Positions 48,601 through 60,600 of a stretch of DNA of 64,000 bases are shown piece by piece. Numbering within the stretch: position 1 is the first letter of the stretch; each line of letters opens with the position of its first letter. This DNA comes from Euglena gracilis (Eukaryota; Euglenida; Euglenophyceae; Euglenales). The DNA lies in contig CP154956.1 of NCBI GenBank assembly GCA_039621445.1, forward strand, positions 7,523,493 to 7,587,492. Reading direction: 5' to 3'. The position numbers were made by a program, and so were the translations under genes. Below the pieces are notes generated by a model. That model ran no database searches. It was given only the letters and a program-made list of their open reading frames with translations, and was not told where the DNA came from.

Positions 48601-51600
48601 TCCGGCGGCCCGGCGGCCCAATCTCAAAGTGCTGTTCGGTTCCATTGTCTCCATCACCTCGGCCACCTCCTCCCATCCACGTTGTTCCTCTCGATGAAAC
48701 ACAGAACCGAGATGGGGGGCCATTTCAAACCAACGGGAACCCCATCACAATTCACAAAACCCAACCGACCATCCATTTGTTGCAGTAAGTGTATGTGTAT
48801 GTGTCAAATGCAACATCACCGGGATTTGATCAGTCCTGAGCGCTTTTTACAACAAAAACCAACACACCCAATCGTTGGCCCGGCCCAGTCCGGCGGCCCG
48901 GCGGCCCAATCTCAAAGTGCTGTTCGGTTCCATTGTCTCCATCACCTTGGCCACCTCCTCCCATCCACGTTGTTCTTCTCGATGTAAAAATAGAACCAGG
49001 GGAGCATGAAAACAAATGGGAAACCACCCATTAGACCAACCACCCATCACAGTGGGCTCCGCACGGGTTTCACGCCCACCCACACAATGCTGTTCGGTTC
49101 CATTGTCTCTGTCACCTCGGCCACCTCCTCCCATCCACGTTGTTCCTCTCGATGAAACACAGAACCGGACGGGCGGTTCATTTCAAACCAACGGGAACCC
49201 CATCACAATTCACAAAACCCAACCGACCATCCATTTGTTCCAGTGTATGTGCCTGTGCAGGTGTATGTGTATGTGTCAAATGCAACATTTGATCAGTCCC
49301 GAGCTCTTTCTACAACAAAAACCAACACACCCAATCGTTGGCCCGGCCCGGTCCGGCGGCCCGGCGGCCCAATCTCAAAGTGCTGTTCGGTTCCATTGTC
49401 TCCGTCACCTCGGCCACCTCCTCCCATCCACGTTGTTCCTCTCGATGAAACACAGAACCGGAGGGGGGGTCATTCCAAACCAACGGGAACCCCATCACAA
49501 TTCACAAAACCCAACCAACATTCATCCATTCATCGCTGTGGGCTCCGCACGACTTTCACGCCAACCCAGAGAATGCTGTTCGGTTCCATTGTCTCCATCA
49601 CCTTGGCCACCTCCTCCCATCCACGTTGTTCCTCTCGATGAAACACAGAACCGAGATGGGGGGCCATTTCAAACCAACGGGAACCCCATCACAATTCACA
49701 AAACCCAACCGACCATCCATTTGTTGCAGTAAGTGTATGTGTATGTGTCAAATGCAACATCACCGGGATTTGATCAGTCCTGAGCGCTTTTTACAACAAA
49801 AAGCAACACACCCAATCGTTGGCCCGGCCCGGTCCGGCGGCCCGGCGGCCCAATCTCAAAGTGCTGTCCGGTTCCATTGTCTCCATCACCTCGGCCACCT
49901 CCTCCCATCCACGTTGTTCCTCTCGATGAAACACAGAACCGGAGGGGGGGGTCATCATCACATTTCACAAAACCCAATCACAAATCCCATCACAATTCTC
50001 AAAACCCAACCAACCATCATCCATTCATCGCTCTGGGCTCCGCACGACTTTCACGCCAACCCAGAGAATGCTGTTCGGTTCCATTGTCTCCATCACCTCG
50101 GCCACTTCCTCCCATCCACGTTGTTCCTCTCGATGAAACACAGAACCGGAGGGGGGGGTCATTCCAAACCAACGGGAACCAACCAACATTCATCCATCCA
50201 TCGCTGTGGGCTCCGCACGACTTTCACGCCTACCCAGAGAATGCTGTTCAGTTCCATTGTCTCCGTCACCTTGGCCATCCATCGCTGTGGGCTCCACAGA
50301 TGGGAAGTGGGCTGATAGATGGGAAGTCTTCAGTGGCAATGATCATCAGATAATCAGGACAGGTCTGTGATAAAAAATTCATCATGGACAGGAGAAATGC
50401 CTGCTGGGTGCGTTATGTCACACAAATCCAGAAATCAAATCAGTCACAATATGATTATTGTGACTGCTTTTTCAATTTCAACAACTGCAAAAGGACACCT
50501 GAATCCTGCAATTCAGGATTTGTTTCAGTGCGACGGCTGAAAATCTCATCATTCCATTCTGGACATCTAAATCACATCATCACCATGTGCCTTCATCAGT
50601 GAACAGAGTGGTCTCAAATATAGTTTCAAATATAAAAAGCATCAATACTCCTTTTATAATAATTTCTTTCAGGAGAACAGAACACAAAGCTGGTTCCCAA
50701 AACAACCTTCAGTTTGAGGACTGGATGAAACTCATCACTCTGATCTGTGCAGAAGTTTCATCACTGGTGCTTGTGATGAATTATCCTTGTTGCTGAACCC
50801 CAAAAAAAAACCGCAAACAAAAGTCCCTTAAAATTGAGAACTCCTTGCCAACACTAAGAAACTGGGGGATCAAATACATTGCGATACGCCAAAAGCCCCA
50901 TTTGCAGGAACAAAGCCTGAAAGTTTGGAAAAATTAGTCCTGAGCCCTTTGCACCCAAAAACCAACACACCCAGTGGTTAGCCAGGCGGCCTGGCGGCCC
51001 GGCCCGGCCCGGCGGCCCACCCACAAAATGCTGTTCGGTTCCATTGTCTCCATCACCCCGGCCACCTCCTCCCATCCACGTCGATCTTCTCGATGAAACA
51101 TAGAACCGGGGGGGGGGGTCATTTCAAACCAAAGGAAAACCCATCACAATTCACAGAAACCCAACCAGACCATCCATCCATCGCAGAGTGGGCTCCGCCA
51201 TGCTTGTGCTTACCAACCGGGGGGGGAGGGGGGGGTGGGTGCTACAGGGTGCCTGCCCCTAGCAGGCACACCCCCCCCCCCGGGGGGGGATAGGGGTCCG
51301 GGCCGGACCCAGAAAATTTTCATTGAAAATGGCCGTTTCCGGGCCCCCGGCGCCTTCGGCGCCGGGGTCGGAGGGGGGTGCCTGCCAGGGGCAGGCACCC
51401 CCCCCAAAACCCTACCACCCCTGGGGGGGGGGGGTCGGATCGGGTGCTATGGGGTGCCTGCCCCTAGCACCCACCCCCCCCCGTGGGGTAGGCACCCGAC
51501 TAAGCACAAGCCTGGGCTCAGCACGGTTTGCACGCCCACCCACTCAATGCTGTTTGGTTCCATTGTCTCCGTCACCTCCGCCATCTGGTCGACGGAACAC

Positions 51601-54600
51601 AGAACCGGGGGGGGGGACCAACGGGAAACCAATCTCAATTCAGAAAAACCCAACCGACCATCACTTTGTGGCAGTCAGTATCCGTGTATGTGTGTGTGTG
51701 TGTGCCAAGTGCAATACGAACAGACGGTTTTGATTAGTCCTGAGCAGGCTTTTGCTTAAGGACCCCCGGGGAGGGGGGGGGGGGCACTGGCTAGCCAATT
51801 GGCTAGACACTGGAAAAAGTGGACTAGCTAGACCCCCCCTCCCCCCCGGGGGGGGGGGGGGTACTGCAATCCCTTAAGCAAAAGCCTGGTCCTGAGCCCT
51901 TCGTACCCAAAAACCAACACACCCCGTCGTTGGCCTGGCGGCCCGGCACGGCCCGGCAGCCCGGCGGCCCACCCACAAAATGCTGTTCGGTTCCATTGTC
52001 TCCATCACCCCGGCCACCTCCTCCTATCCACGTCGATCTTCTCAATGAAACATAGAACCGGGGGGGGGGGGTCATTTCAAACCAACGGGAAACGCATCAC
52101 AATTCACAAAAACCCAACAATACCATCCATCCATTCCGTCACCTCGGTCACCTCACAGCCACATCCAGCGGATTTCTTAAGCCCCAGGGTCTCCCACCCC
52201 CCCGGGGGGTCCAGCCAGCCAGCAGATCAAATCCAGCCAGCAGCCCAAATTGGGGCTGGGAGCTGAAATAAAGTTGGGTCCAGCCCAACTGGGCTGTCCA
52301 GCTCACCTGTCCATGCATTTTTTCCCTCATCACAGCTTCCTCCGTCACGGCCCCCCAGCCTTGATCTAGCTCAATCCATCAAAACGTCGAAAATGGCAAA
52401 AATGTTTTGAAAATTTTTGTTTTTCATCGACCCAGCCCAGCAGCCCTGGACCCTCCCCCGGGGGCGGGGGGGGGGGGTGGTCCAGCCAGCAGCTTGTTTC
52501 CAGCCAGCAGCCTTTTTGCCAGCCGGAGGCTGAACCCCCCCAGGGGGATCCTTAAGAAATCCCCTGACTCACATCGTTCTGGTCGACGGAACACAGAACC
52601 GGGGGGGGGGGTGCGGTGAAAACCAACGGGAAACCATCTCAATTCACAAACCGCCCATCCATCCATCCTGGTGGGCTTCACACTCACAATACACTCACAA
52701 TGATGTTCGGACCTGACACAGGGACAACTACGACCAGGGGGGTCAGTGAATGACATTCATCAGTGAGAATCAGAATCAGGAGGTTTCAGACATCACTGTC
52801 CTCAAAACGATTGTCCCTTAACATTGTGAACACTGTGGAACAAACTGTGGACATGGGATGATGACTAACTAAAATTATATGACACAATGCACTCAGCAGG
52901 AATTTCTCCTATCCGTGATGAATTTTTGTATCACATACCTGTCCTGATCATCTGATGATCAATGTTGCTGAAGTGTCCCAAAATTCATGACGGACAGGAG
53001 AAATTCCTGCTGAGTGCATTGTGTCATATAATTTTAGTTAGTCATCAAATCAGTCACAATCCTTAGTGTGACTGATTAACAGCAATTTTCAATTTCGACA
53101 ACTGCAAAAGGCCTGCAACTCTGGGTCGAATTTGTTTCAGTGCGACGGCTGAGAATCTCATCATTTCATTCTGGACATATAAATCACATCATCACCATGT
53201 GCCTTCATCAGTGGACAGAATTGTATCACACAGAGGTCTCAAATATACCGAGCATCAATACGATTTTTATTAGAACAATGATTTCTTTCGGGAGAACAGA
53301 ATAGAACACTGGTTCCCAAAACGACCATCAGTTTGAGGACTGGATGAAACTCATCACTCTGATCTGTGCAAATGTTTCATCATTTGGTGTGTGAATTGTC
53401 ATTGTTATTGAACCCAAAAGAGAACTTGCAAACAAAAATCCCTCAAAATTGAGAACCCCTTGCCAACACAAAGAAACTGGGGCATTAAGTTCATTGGGAA
53501 ATCAATCACAGGCACAAAGCCTGAAAGTTTGGGACCCAAAACAAACCAAATGTATCTGATGTGCCGGAGTAAAAAATTCACCACAATACCGCACAAAAAA
53601 AATCACTTCAGCAGCAAAGAAAAATTTGACCTAAAAAGTTGCACCCGCCGGAAATACGGCCCAGAAATACGGGAAGGCCTGGTGGGGTTCAACCTTCCCT
53701 TTTGGGAATTCCCGCACACCCCCAGGCCTGGGTGAAAAGAAATCCAAAATTGAGAACCCCCTCCTTTGTTGGTTTCCCACAATAACCCAAAAATGATCCG
53801 AGAGTTTTTGCTGTAACTGTCTGAGGAAAATCCTGCTGCGGGTTTATTCAGGTGCCAACAAAGGATGAGGACACCTGCGGAACTCCTCCCCATGGGGCTG
53901 CTGGCTTCGGTGCAAACGGGGCTGCATATGGCTTCGCTGCCAGCGGCTTGGGGGCAGGCTTCGGGTAGGCAGCTGCCCATGGGGAAGCAACAGGCTTGGC
54001 GCCAGGACTGCCAAAACGCCACACGTGGAAACAGCCCCTTGAAATGATCATGCTCGAACTCCAAGTTCCTGGGGTCAAACTGGACAAATTCATATGTCAA
54101 ACTTGTGACACACAAACTCACAATTGCATGTTATGAACTCACAATGTTGGCATGTTTGGAGGGGGCAGCGCCGTCTCTCGACAAAGACGGCACATCGCAA
54201 CCACATTTTTTCAAAACATTTGATTGAAAAACACAAATAGGCCGCCCTGAGCAGGGACTGCCGGCTGACCCCAGGCGGGCGCACTCGGCTGCCCCCACGC
54301 GGGGGCTGCGGGCTGGCCCCACCAGGGAATTTCTTAAGAACCCCCCCGGGGGGGGGGGGGGTCCAGCCTCCGGCTGGCAAAAAGGCTGCTGGCTGGATTT
54401 GAGCTGCTGGCTGGCCCCCCCCCGGGGGGGGTGGGGGGGGGGGGTCCGGGGCTGGAGCGGGCTGGGCTGGGCTGGGTCAAGGAAAAACAAAATTTTCTAA
54501 GACATTTTGCCATTTTTGACATTTTGATGGGTGGAACTAGATCAAGACTGGGGGGCTGTGATGAGGGGGAAAAATGCAGGGATAAGTGAGCTGGACAGCC

Positions 54601-57600
54601 CAGTTGGCTGGCCGGCCTGCGGCCGGCTGGGCCGGCCTTCGGCCGGCTGGCCCGGCCTCCGGCCGGGCTGGACCCGACTTTATTTCACTCGACCCGGGGG
54701 GGGGGGGGCTCCCAGCCCGAATTTGGGCTGCTGGCTGGATTTGAGCTGCTGGCTGGCTGGACCCCCCCCCGGGGGTAGGGTACCCTCCGGCTTAAGAAAT
54801 TCCCTGGGCCCCACGCCGGCGCGGCGGGCTTGGGGGCGGCGTGCCACGGGGCGGCGGGCTTGGCGGCGCCGGGGTAGCCCCAGGGGGCGGCGGGCTTGGG
54901 GGCGGGCTTGGGGGCCGGCGCAGCGTAGGCCGCCGGGGCGCCGTAGGGGGCGGCGGGCTGAAGAGGGCGAGGGGCGGGGACCGTTTGTCGGCGGGCATGA
55001 CGGGCGTGTCGGCGCGAAAATCAAAAACGCTTGCGTGAGAATGTTGGAGCTAATCAAGGTGCTTCCCCCTCCCCAAGTGCTTCCTGACCCTGAGGGGATG
55101 GGCAGGGCTGCACAGGAAGGCATGGGGGAGGGGGTCAGCAAGTCCTGAAGCAAAAACGTCCTAACCAAGCACATTCAGTGAAAAATCCCCAGGCCAGGCA
55201 TTTGCTTAAGGACCCGGGGGGGGGGGGGGACTGGTTAGCCAATCGGCTAGACACGGGTAAAAGTGGACTCGCTAGCCCCCCCCCCCCCCGGGGGGGGGGG
55301 GGGGTCCGGGGGTGGGCGGCAGCCCCCCTCGCTAGACGACCAAGGGCGCCGAAGGCGCCCTCCGACAACGGGTGTCTGATTGCACATGCACACAAAACGG
55401 TCCAGCAGCAAAGGGATTTTGTTCCCCCCCCCTAATTGAACCCCCCCAATTGACCAAACGCCCCCCCCCCTTTGAAAAAATGTTTCACCCCCCCCTTAGG
55501 CAATACGGTCCGGCAGCAAAGGGATTTTGTTATTGGGGGGCGGGGGGGGGGTGCGGGGGGGCGGCAGCCCCCCCCGCTAGACGACCAAGGGCGCCGAAGG
55601 CGCCCTCCGACAATGGGTGTCTGATTGCGCATGCACACAAAACGGTCCGGCAGCAAAGGGATTTTGTTATTGGGGGGCGGGGGGGTGCGGGGGTGGCGGC
55701 AGCCCCCCCCGCTAGACGACCAAGGGCGCCGAAGGCGCCCTCCGACAATGGGTGTCTGATTGCGCATGCACACAAAACGGTCCGGCAGCGAAAGGATTTT
55801 GTTACCCCCCCCTAATTGAACCCCCCCCCGTTTGAAAAAGGGTTTCAACCCCCCCCTAATTGACTGCCCGGGGAGCACCCCCTATGCTTTTCCCAAAAGT
55901 GGCCCAAAATGGGCATTTTGCCCCCAAGTTTTGGCATATTCACCCCCGATTGGGGGGTTCTGGAGCCATTTCAGTGGGTTTTGAATGGTTTTGGGGTGAT
56001 TTGCACATAAGTTTTTTTCGGGGGGGGGGGGCTTAAATTTCAAAAAAGGGGGGGGGGGTAGTGCGGAATATTGTGGGTCGGCCCGACCTGGTCGGCCCGA
56101 CCCACACAGGTCGGTAAGCCACCCACACAGGTCGGGCCGACCACAGGTCGGGCCGACCAGGTCGGCCCGACCCGCAATTTGGTCACCCGCGATTTTCCGC
56201 ACGGAGCCCCAAAAAATGGCCAACTGCAGGGGGGGTGATTCTGACATCCTTTCATTGCCCAGCCACCCAAAACATCAAAAAGTGTGCTTTTTCGACTATT
56301 TGATTTTCAACCTCGTTCGACCGTTCCCCAGGGCCCAAGGGCAACCTTGGAGGGGGCATACAATTGCTTACCGACCCCCGGGGGGGGAGGGGGGGGTCAC
56401 TCCACTTTTTAAAAAACCAGTCAGTCACTCATTTTCAAAAAACCAGCCAGTCACTACCCCCCCCCCGGGGGGGGGGGGGGCCACTCAGAAAAACGGCCAC
56501 TTTTCAGTCACTTTAGGCCATTTTAGGCCCAAAAAAATTTTCCGGCACCTTCGGCGCCGGGGTCACTCAAGCCACTTTTGCCCACTCCTGGCCGACCCCC
56601 CCCCCCGGGGGGGAGAGGGGTCCGGGCCAAAAACCAGTCAGTCACTCTGAAAAAACCAGTCACCCACCCCCCCCGGGGGGGGGGGGTTGTGCTTAAGTGT
56701 GTCTGGAAGGGGGTCTTCAAAAAGGGGGAAAACATCGAGTCCCTCATCGACCTCCCTTGTTTGGGCTCCCCGGCGATTGAACCTCTGAGATCATTTTTCA
56801 AAAAAAAACACACAAAAAGCCTGCCTTCCTTCATCCGCACACCTTTGCAGCCCCATAGCCATAACCTTGTGCTGCTGGTGCCCCATAGCCAGCTGCCTGA
56901 AGAGAAAGAAGGGAAACACAATTTTCATTTCCAGTGATGTGGTTCCTTGGTCTGTTCTGATGTGCTTTTGACTTCATTGGGTGGGGGAGAAAGTGACCCC
57001 CATGCACTTTGGCTTCTGTCTGGTTTAAGGCCTGGCGCTGCATTCTGCTTCTGGCCCTTTCTTCGAAGAAAGTGACCCCCCCCGGTGGGCACTTTTCTTT
57101 GGGCCCACGCTCGTTTTCCCAAAAAACCCAACCACCCGCACGCAAAAGCCAGCCACAGCCTAAAACCCTTCAAAAAGTTTTTTTGGCCTTTGTCGGGCCA
57201 AATCTGAGGGGTCACACAGGTGAAAATCAGGCGAACCCATGATTCAAATGAAATGTGATCAAGGCAGGGCAACGAGCAAGCTCAGAATATGGATTTAAAT
57301 GTAGAAAAATGAAAATGGCACCAAACTTCACTTCTGGCCCATTCACGCATGTGTGCGCATCATTGAAAGAAATGAGATCCGTGAGTTCATTGAAAACCCC
57401 ATGAGATAAAACTCTCTGTGACCTCAATTGGAGGATACAATAATTCAACCTCCATTTCCTGTCTGAGGCAAACATTCAAACAGCGCAGGTGTCTACAGAC
57501 AAAACCCCCGACAATGGGCATTATTCAGCACTTATAAAAATTTCTGCACCCATTGAAAAATTTCCTGGGCACCAGGAGAATTATCTGAATATCAAGATGC

Positions 57601-60600
57601 CTCAAATGCCCTGATTTTTTCCACAGCAAATGAACTGAAAATCCCACTGAACGCCAGTTTTGGCGCAGCCCTGATGAAATCCATTGTCGTTGTGAGATGG
57701 GGCAGTGGTTAGATAGAGGAAGAGGCGAAGTGTGATAGAAACTGGGCAAGGCCAGACTCTTGGGAGTGACATCCCGTTTGCCTGCTGGATGCAACACAAA
57801 ATCCACCTCATTCTGAGCATTCGTCTGGGTGGTTTTGGTGGGGCGGTTGACAGAAAAGGATTTTTCCCCCAGATGACAGGTTTTCTGGGAGGAACAAAAA
57901 ATGGGCAAAAATGGGTTGGATTTGGGCTGGCCAGGGCAAATTTTGGTTGAAAAGAAGCCTCTCCAAAAGCCAAAAATCCGTTGAAATCCGGACGCCCTTC
58001 GGGCGGCTGGAAAATACTTGAAACTCATCGGGGGGGGGGGGGCTTGGCTGGCTGGACCCCCCCAGCCTGCTTTGGCTTCAGTGACGCCAAAAAAAGGAAG
58101 CCTGGACCCATGACTAAGTGGGTGGGGAAGTGGCGCAAAAACAAACTGGATTAAAAAAATTTTAATTTGGAGATGGAGAGAAATTTGGCATCCTCGTAAA
58201 ATATTTGGCAATTTCGCCACACCAATTCCACACAACTTCTTCTGGTCATTGCCATTTTTCCCCCACCGGGGGGGAATGAAACATATGGCCATTTTGATCT
58301 GTATGTGGATTGTAGCACACTTAAATCTGTAAATCTGTAAATGCAGTTTTTTTTTCAAATGGAGACATGGCCTTGGATGATGCAGAGGTTGGTGAGGGCA
58401 CGAGGCTCAGGACAGACACAAACAGCACATTTCACAACAAGAAGTAGAACTTTCCCCACTTGCCGACTGAGAGGCATCAGCCAATTTTGCTTTGCAGTCA
58501 GCCAGTTTTGAGACTTTTTGTTTTTTGTTTGCCTCTGTTTGAATTTGGACATGGCAATGCCGATGAATGAGCTCCTTTTTCTCAGCGAGAACAAACCAAA
58601 GTTGTGACCTTTGAATCAAAAGTTGCAGACGTTGCTCTCCAAAAAGAGGCTGTTCCCAAAGGATTTTTGGAAGATCACAAAACACGAGGTGGGAGTCAAG
58701 CAGCCTGCGGTCTGCGAGGTGCAGCCTAGGCTTTGCCGTAGGCCTGGATCAGATGATGAATGAAGATGAAGTATGGGATGCCAATGAGGATGAGAGGGAG
58801 GTGTGAGGGGGGGTCTTTTTCCCCATCTGTCGAACTGACTGAACAATGCTGTACCTGTGTCATTGCTGTGAAGCCATGAACCCATCATAAAGGGGATTTT
58901 CACCCAACTTGGGGTGCTTCGGCGTTCATCTAAAAGAGAAAGCCACGGAAACGAACTGCACTGAAAGGATCTTGTTCATTCTGTTGTGATGGGAAACAGG
59001 AAAATTTTTTGCAGGAAAAACCCAAGAATGAGTTCAAAATTAATTTTCTTTTCTTGAGGAAAAAAAAAATCAAAAAAAGTTCCAAGGTTTGTTTTCAAGA
59101 CACGCACCCAGTGACAAGCCCTCAAGTCAGCCAGCCTCCTCCTCCCCCCTGCCCCTCCCAAAGACATTTCCATGAATTGGGGTGGGGGACAGTAACCATC
59201 CCACATGCGCACCATAAGTGCTCGGTTGTTTCCCATCACTGAGATGGATGAAATGACTATGATGATGAGAATGGAAGACCAGCGTGACGTGCCATAAAAC
59301 ACCCCCCAGTTGCAGCTTCACAGGTGGCCAACAAAACCAAGAGCAAAAAATCCACAACTTCCCCATTTGTCATGCACGCAGGGAATTTCTTAAGCCCCCC
59401 CCCCCCGAGATCCACCCGGCCAGATGCTGGCAGGACCCCTGTCGGCTGTCGGAACCTGGAACCCGAAAAGAGTAAAAAAAGCCCAAATCGAGCCGGGATG
59501 CACTTTTTCTGCCAGTTTTGAGGTAGAGAAAAACATTTCCGGCCTGATATTTTCAGCGCTGGGGGCGGGTGCGCAGGGAGCTGCCGGGAAAAAAGGACTG
59601 GACCCCTCCTCCCAGGCGGGTTCGGTTTTAAAAAATTCCCTGCACAGGCAACTGCTGGTGCCTACCAAGGCAACCAAACCCAACCCCCCCAGGGAATGAA
59701 CCACCTTCCAAGAATCCAGCAAACCCGCCCGAAAACGCTCAAAAAAAAATTGACCCTTGGCCTGAGGGGGGGCGGGAGGTCAGCATCCCCAACCAACCCA
59801 CCCAGTCTCAATTGCACCCACCTCCCCCAAGCAGGGTGGGATCTGTGGTCCAGAGGATCCACGCCCCCTGAGCCAGGGGGGTTCTTCGCAGTATGGTGTC
59901 TGCCCACGGCACGCACATGTCTCAGACCCAGTGCCAAGCCGATTTTCTGGCCCCCACCTTAAACGCCAACAACACCTCAAAAAACAACAACGACCCCCCA
60001 AAAAACCCGACCCTCTCCCCGGGGTCAAAAGCCCCATTGGCAAAAACCACAAAAATACCCAACCAGCCGCCCTTCGCGTGCCTGGAAAGTAATCAAAACT
60101 CGTCGATGGGGGCTAGGGAGTTCCGGGGCTACTGAAAACTGCTAACAAAACAATTGGCCCGTTTGCCTTGTCAGTGTGATTTGGGGCCAATGAAAATGGT
60201 CGAAAAACACAGGAACACCCTTGGGATTGTGACAACTGTCAGGAATGTGGGAGCAACCAACACAGACTTAAAACCCGCATATGGATCTGGTTCAACATGG
60301 CCAGAATCAATGGTGACCCGGGCAAAGATTTCTGCCTTCTTTGCACAAGTTTGTGAAGCAAGGTCACGTACCTTCCATTTGAGAAAAAACCCACCACCTC
60401 TTCAACCAACAAGAAACTTAGGTGAACGTGGAAAAAGGAAGGGAAATTCTTGTGAGAAAAAACTTGAAGTGACAACATAATAACGTGCTCTTTCATGGTC
60501 CATTGGGATTAGCGCTGACATTCTGGAGGTAAATCAATTCCGGAAGGAAATTTATGCTCCAAAGAAAACACACAATCGCAACTTCCAGTGTGGGAACTAC

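Larger units (their letters stand above)
43032..53874. other. Intron 5: 10.8 kb, satellite-rich, no exon seen
   Basis: Contains unique-looking AT-richer sequence (43,380-44,960), the satellite array (45,040-50,290), dispersed repeats and MITEs (50,345-52,600) and a long hairpin (52,860-53,045). The exons on both sides are in matching phase 0. I found no exon candidate within it. Confidence 0.6.
54008..54814. other. Intron 4, mostly one MITE
   Basis: 807 bp as modelled, of which 492 bp is the MITE plus one target duplication. Without it the intron would begin with the displaced exon 4 sequence. Confidence 0.55.
54958..56842. other. Intron 3: tandem repeats and one MITE
   Basis: 1.9 kb: the tandem repeat 55,300-55,815, a stretch of repeated GGTCGGGCCGACC words (56,070-56,175, self-complementary) and MITE 56,357-56,705. 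No exon seen. Confidence 0.55.

Noticed and set aside
45040-50290. CRISPR-like array
   Set aside because: Repeat units are about 290 bp without short repeats separated by unique spacers, and this is eukaryotic DNA. It is a satellite.
45055-50315. Many long ORFs of about 130-240 codons on both strands
   Set aside because: They are the same satellite modules translated repeatedly. Identical peptides appear in both orientations at the inversion, and no domain is recognisable.
53876-54121. Alternative frame over exon 5 with VQFDPRNLEFEHDHF, vaguely like the segment before the DBC1 region
   Set aside because: The Pro/Ala/Lys-rich frame continues exons 4 and 6 in phase. The position is also far upstream of the DBC1 exons, which already have their own leader in exon 10.
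59379-59645. MITE of the CAGGGAATTTCTTAAG family with a target duplication in intron 2
   Set aside because: The ends match the family, but the flanks CATGCACG and CACAGGCA do not match, so I do not claim an intact insertion. The same holds for 22,121-22,402.
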